A DNA stretch of 15,682 nt from Lysobacteraceae bacterium (lineage in GTDB: Bacteria > Pseudomonadota > Gammaproteobacteria > Xanthomonadales > Xanthomonadaceae): positions 1-15,682 of the forward strand of contig JAGNNB010000025.1 in assembly GCA_017990865.1 (NCBI GenBank), read 5' to 3'. The translations under genes and the position numbers were made by a program. Each line of letters starts with the position of its first letter. The first letter of the stretch is position 1. The notes under the pieces were generated by a model. It was not told where the DNA came from, made no database searches, and saw nothing but the letters and a program-made list of their open reading frames with translations. Below, piece after piece: positions 14,269 through 15,682 of this stretch.

Positions 14269-15682
14269 AGACGCGCGACCGATCGCCGCGGCCATGCGGC
14301 GATCAGCGCCCACACGCCGCCGAGGCCTGCGATCCAGGCGGCGGCCGGCACACCAAGCAAGCGTGGGCCGCCGGCTTCCAACGCGTACAGCACGCCCGCG
14401 ACGACCAGCAGACCGGTGCCGAGAATCGCCGAAACGATGCGTCGCTGCATCGCATTGAGCGTGCGCGTGAGTTCGGCGAGATCCTGCGAACGCATCGCCA
14501 GTTCGTGCTGACCGCTCACCTGCTGACTCAACCATGCGTGCAGCAGTTGCGGCATATCCGGCGCGCGCGTCACCAATTCCGGCAGGCGTTTGCGGAATTC
14601 GCCGGCCAAGCGCTGCGGGCTGTAACGCTCGATCAGAATCTTTTCCAGCACCGGCTTGGCGACGGCCCAGATGTCGAGTTCGGGATCGAGCTGACGCCCG
14701 ACGCCCTCGATATTGAGCAGCGTCTTCTGCAGCAGAATCAACTGCGGCTGCAGCGTGAGTTCGTATTTCTGCGCGGTGCGGAACAGTTTCACCAGCACTT
14801 CGGCCAGGGAAATTTCCGACAGCGGCCGCGTGAAATACGGTTCGCACACGGCGCGCGCCGCGGCTTCGAGTTCGTCGATACGGATCGTCGCCGGCATCCA
14901 ACCCGCCTGCACGTGCAGCTCGGCGATGCGGCGGTAGTCGCGATTGAAGATCGCCATGAAGTTTTCGGCGAGGTAGTACTGATCCTCGCTGGACAACTGG
15001 CCGACGATACCGAAATCGATCGCGATGAAACGCGGGTTCTGCTTGCGCGCCGGGTCGCTGTCCACCCAGATATTGCCGGCGTGCGCGTCGGCGTGGAAGA
15101 AATTGTCGCGGAATACCTGGGTGTAGAACACGCGCACGCCTTTGGCGGCGAGCGCTTTGCGGTCGATACCCGCGGCGTCCAGCGCGACGATGTCGTCGCT
15201 GGAAATGCCGTACACGCGTTCGAGCGTGAGCGCGCGTTCGGCGGTGTGGCTCCAGATCACTTCGGGCACGTAAAGATCGGGCGAATCCTGCCCGTCCTTG
15301 CCTCGCCAAAAACGGCGGATCACCGATGCGTTCGCGCCCTCGCGCTGTAGATCGAGTTCGGCTGCCAGCGTGCTTTCCACTTCGCGCACGATCTCGCGCG
15401 GGCGAATCTTGTCGGCGTTGGGATGCGTGCGTTCGACCAGACTCGCGACGCTGGTCAGCAGCGCGATGTCGCCGGCGATCTGTTTTTCGATGTCAGGTCG
15501 CAGCACTTTGACCACGACTTCGCGCCCACCGTGCAAGCGCGCGGCATGCACCTGCGCGATCGACGCGGACGCCAGCGGTTCGGTATCGAAATGCTCGAAC
15601 GCGTCGCCGATCTCGCGGGCCAGCGCTTGCTCGACGATGGCGCGCGCGGTCTCGCCGTCGAAGGGTTTGACCCGATCCTGCA
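14265..15682 (-). CDS. ubiB: Ubiquinone biosynthesis protein UbiB (ABC1/ADCK-type kinase-like), partial at right edge
   Basis: The frame is open past the right edge, so the N-terminus (about 110 residues by comparison with E. coli UbiB) is missing; 471 residues are present. Family signatures appear in order: the Ala-rich nucleotide loop ASASIAQVH with the lysine of VVVKV soon after, and [19 protein letters not shown] with the ExD motif. Then come the catalytic-loop block [13 protein letters not shown] and the DFG equivalent AIDFGIVG. Two C-terminal membrane helices (around [15 protein letters not shown] and [17 protein letters not shown]) anchor it in the inner membrane. The protein supports ubiquinone assembly, probably as an ATPase or atypical kinase. 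Its TAG stop lies inside a REP-like element, so the last residues border a repeat boundary. Any other ubi genes would lie beyond the right edge. Confidence 0.96.
   Translation of the reverse strand, partial: QDRVKPFDGETARAIVEQALAREIGDAFEHFDTEPLASASIAQVHAARLHGGREVVVKVLRPDIEKQIAGDIALLTSVASLVERTHPNADKIRPREIVREVESTLAAELDLQREGANASVIRRFWRGKDGQDSPDLYVPEVIWSHTAERALTLERVYGISSDDIVALDAAGIDRKALAAKGVRVFYTQVFRDNFFHADAHAGNIWVDSDPARKQNPRFIAIDFGIVGQLSSEDQYYLAENFMAIFNRDYRRIAELHVQAGWMPATIRIDELEAAARAVCEPYFTRPLSEISLAEVLVKLFRTAQKYELTLQPQLILLQKTLLNIEGVGRQLDPELDIWAVAKPVLEKILIERYSPQRLAGEFRKRLPELVTRAPDMPQLLHAWLSQQVSGQHELAMRSQDLAELTRTLNAMQRRIVSAILGTGLLVVAGVLYALEAGGPRLLGVPAAAWIAGLGGVWALIAAWPRRSVARL

Overview
The window is GC-rich with closely packed genes and looks like a gammaproteobacterial chromosome, most likely of the Xanthomonadaceae/Lysobacter group. 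This rests on GC-rich codon usage, a ubiquinone-type UbiB, TruC, ArfB and REP-like short repeats of the GTGGGAGCGCCGG type. The taxonomic call is an inference from style, not a database match. No rRNA, tRNA, transposase, integrase or CRISPR array was seen.

Positions 1-8127 hold one large minus-strand locus of eight genes, read from right to left. They are: a cytoplasmic coiled-coil protein (8127-7399); an inner-membrane-anchored TauA/SsuA-like substrate-binding protein fused to a C-terminal OmpA peptidoglycan-binding domain (7243-5573); an ABC permease (5573-4776); an ABC ATPase (4779-3880); a membrane-anchored coiled-coil protein (3877-2993); PspA/IM30 (2937-2239); a cysteine-rich secreted protein (2132-1407); and an AAA ATPase cut by the window edge (1366-1). 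Three junctions in the middle are translationally coupled (TAATG, ATGA, and a 2-nt gap). I read this as an envelope-stress or membrane-remodelling module. An ESCRT-III-like protein (PspA) is paired with a classical AAA ATPase carrying a Vps4-like SKWVG pore loop, and with an ABC transporter whose binding protein is tethered to both membrane and wall. It is the most interesting content of the window.

Positions 8286-9311 carry two minus-strand housekeeping genes 6 nt apart: ArfB (ribosome rescue, GTG start) and a PlsC-family acyltransferase. A 217-bp divergent region separates arfB from a plus-strand gene for a small secreted protein or lipoprotein of unknown function (9529-10185). That gene converges on truC (tRNA pseudouridine-65 synthase, minus, 10997-10245), with a GAAA-capped hairpin between the two stop codons.

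TruC is divergent from a large periplasmic M16 zinc peptidase (plus, 11079-13871), with a small palindrome in the gap. The M16 gene ends at a stem-loop terminator. It is followed by a 15-bp tandem repeat and an array of REP-like elements, four of them at an exact 48-bp period. The last element supplies the stop codon of the convergent ubiB gene (minus, 14265 to beyond the right edge).
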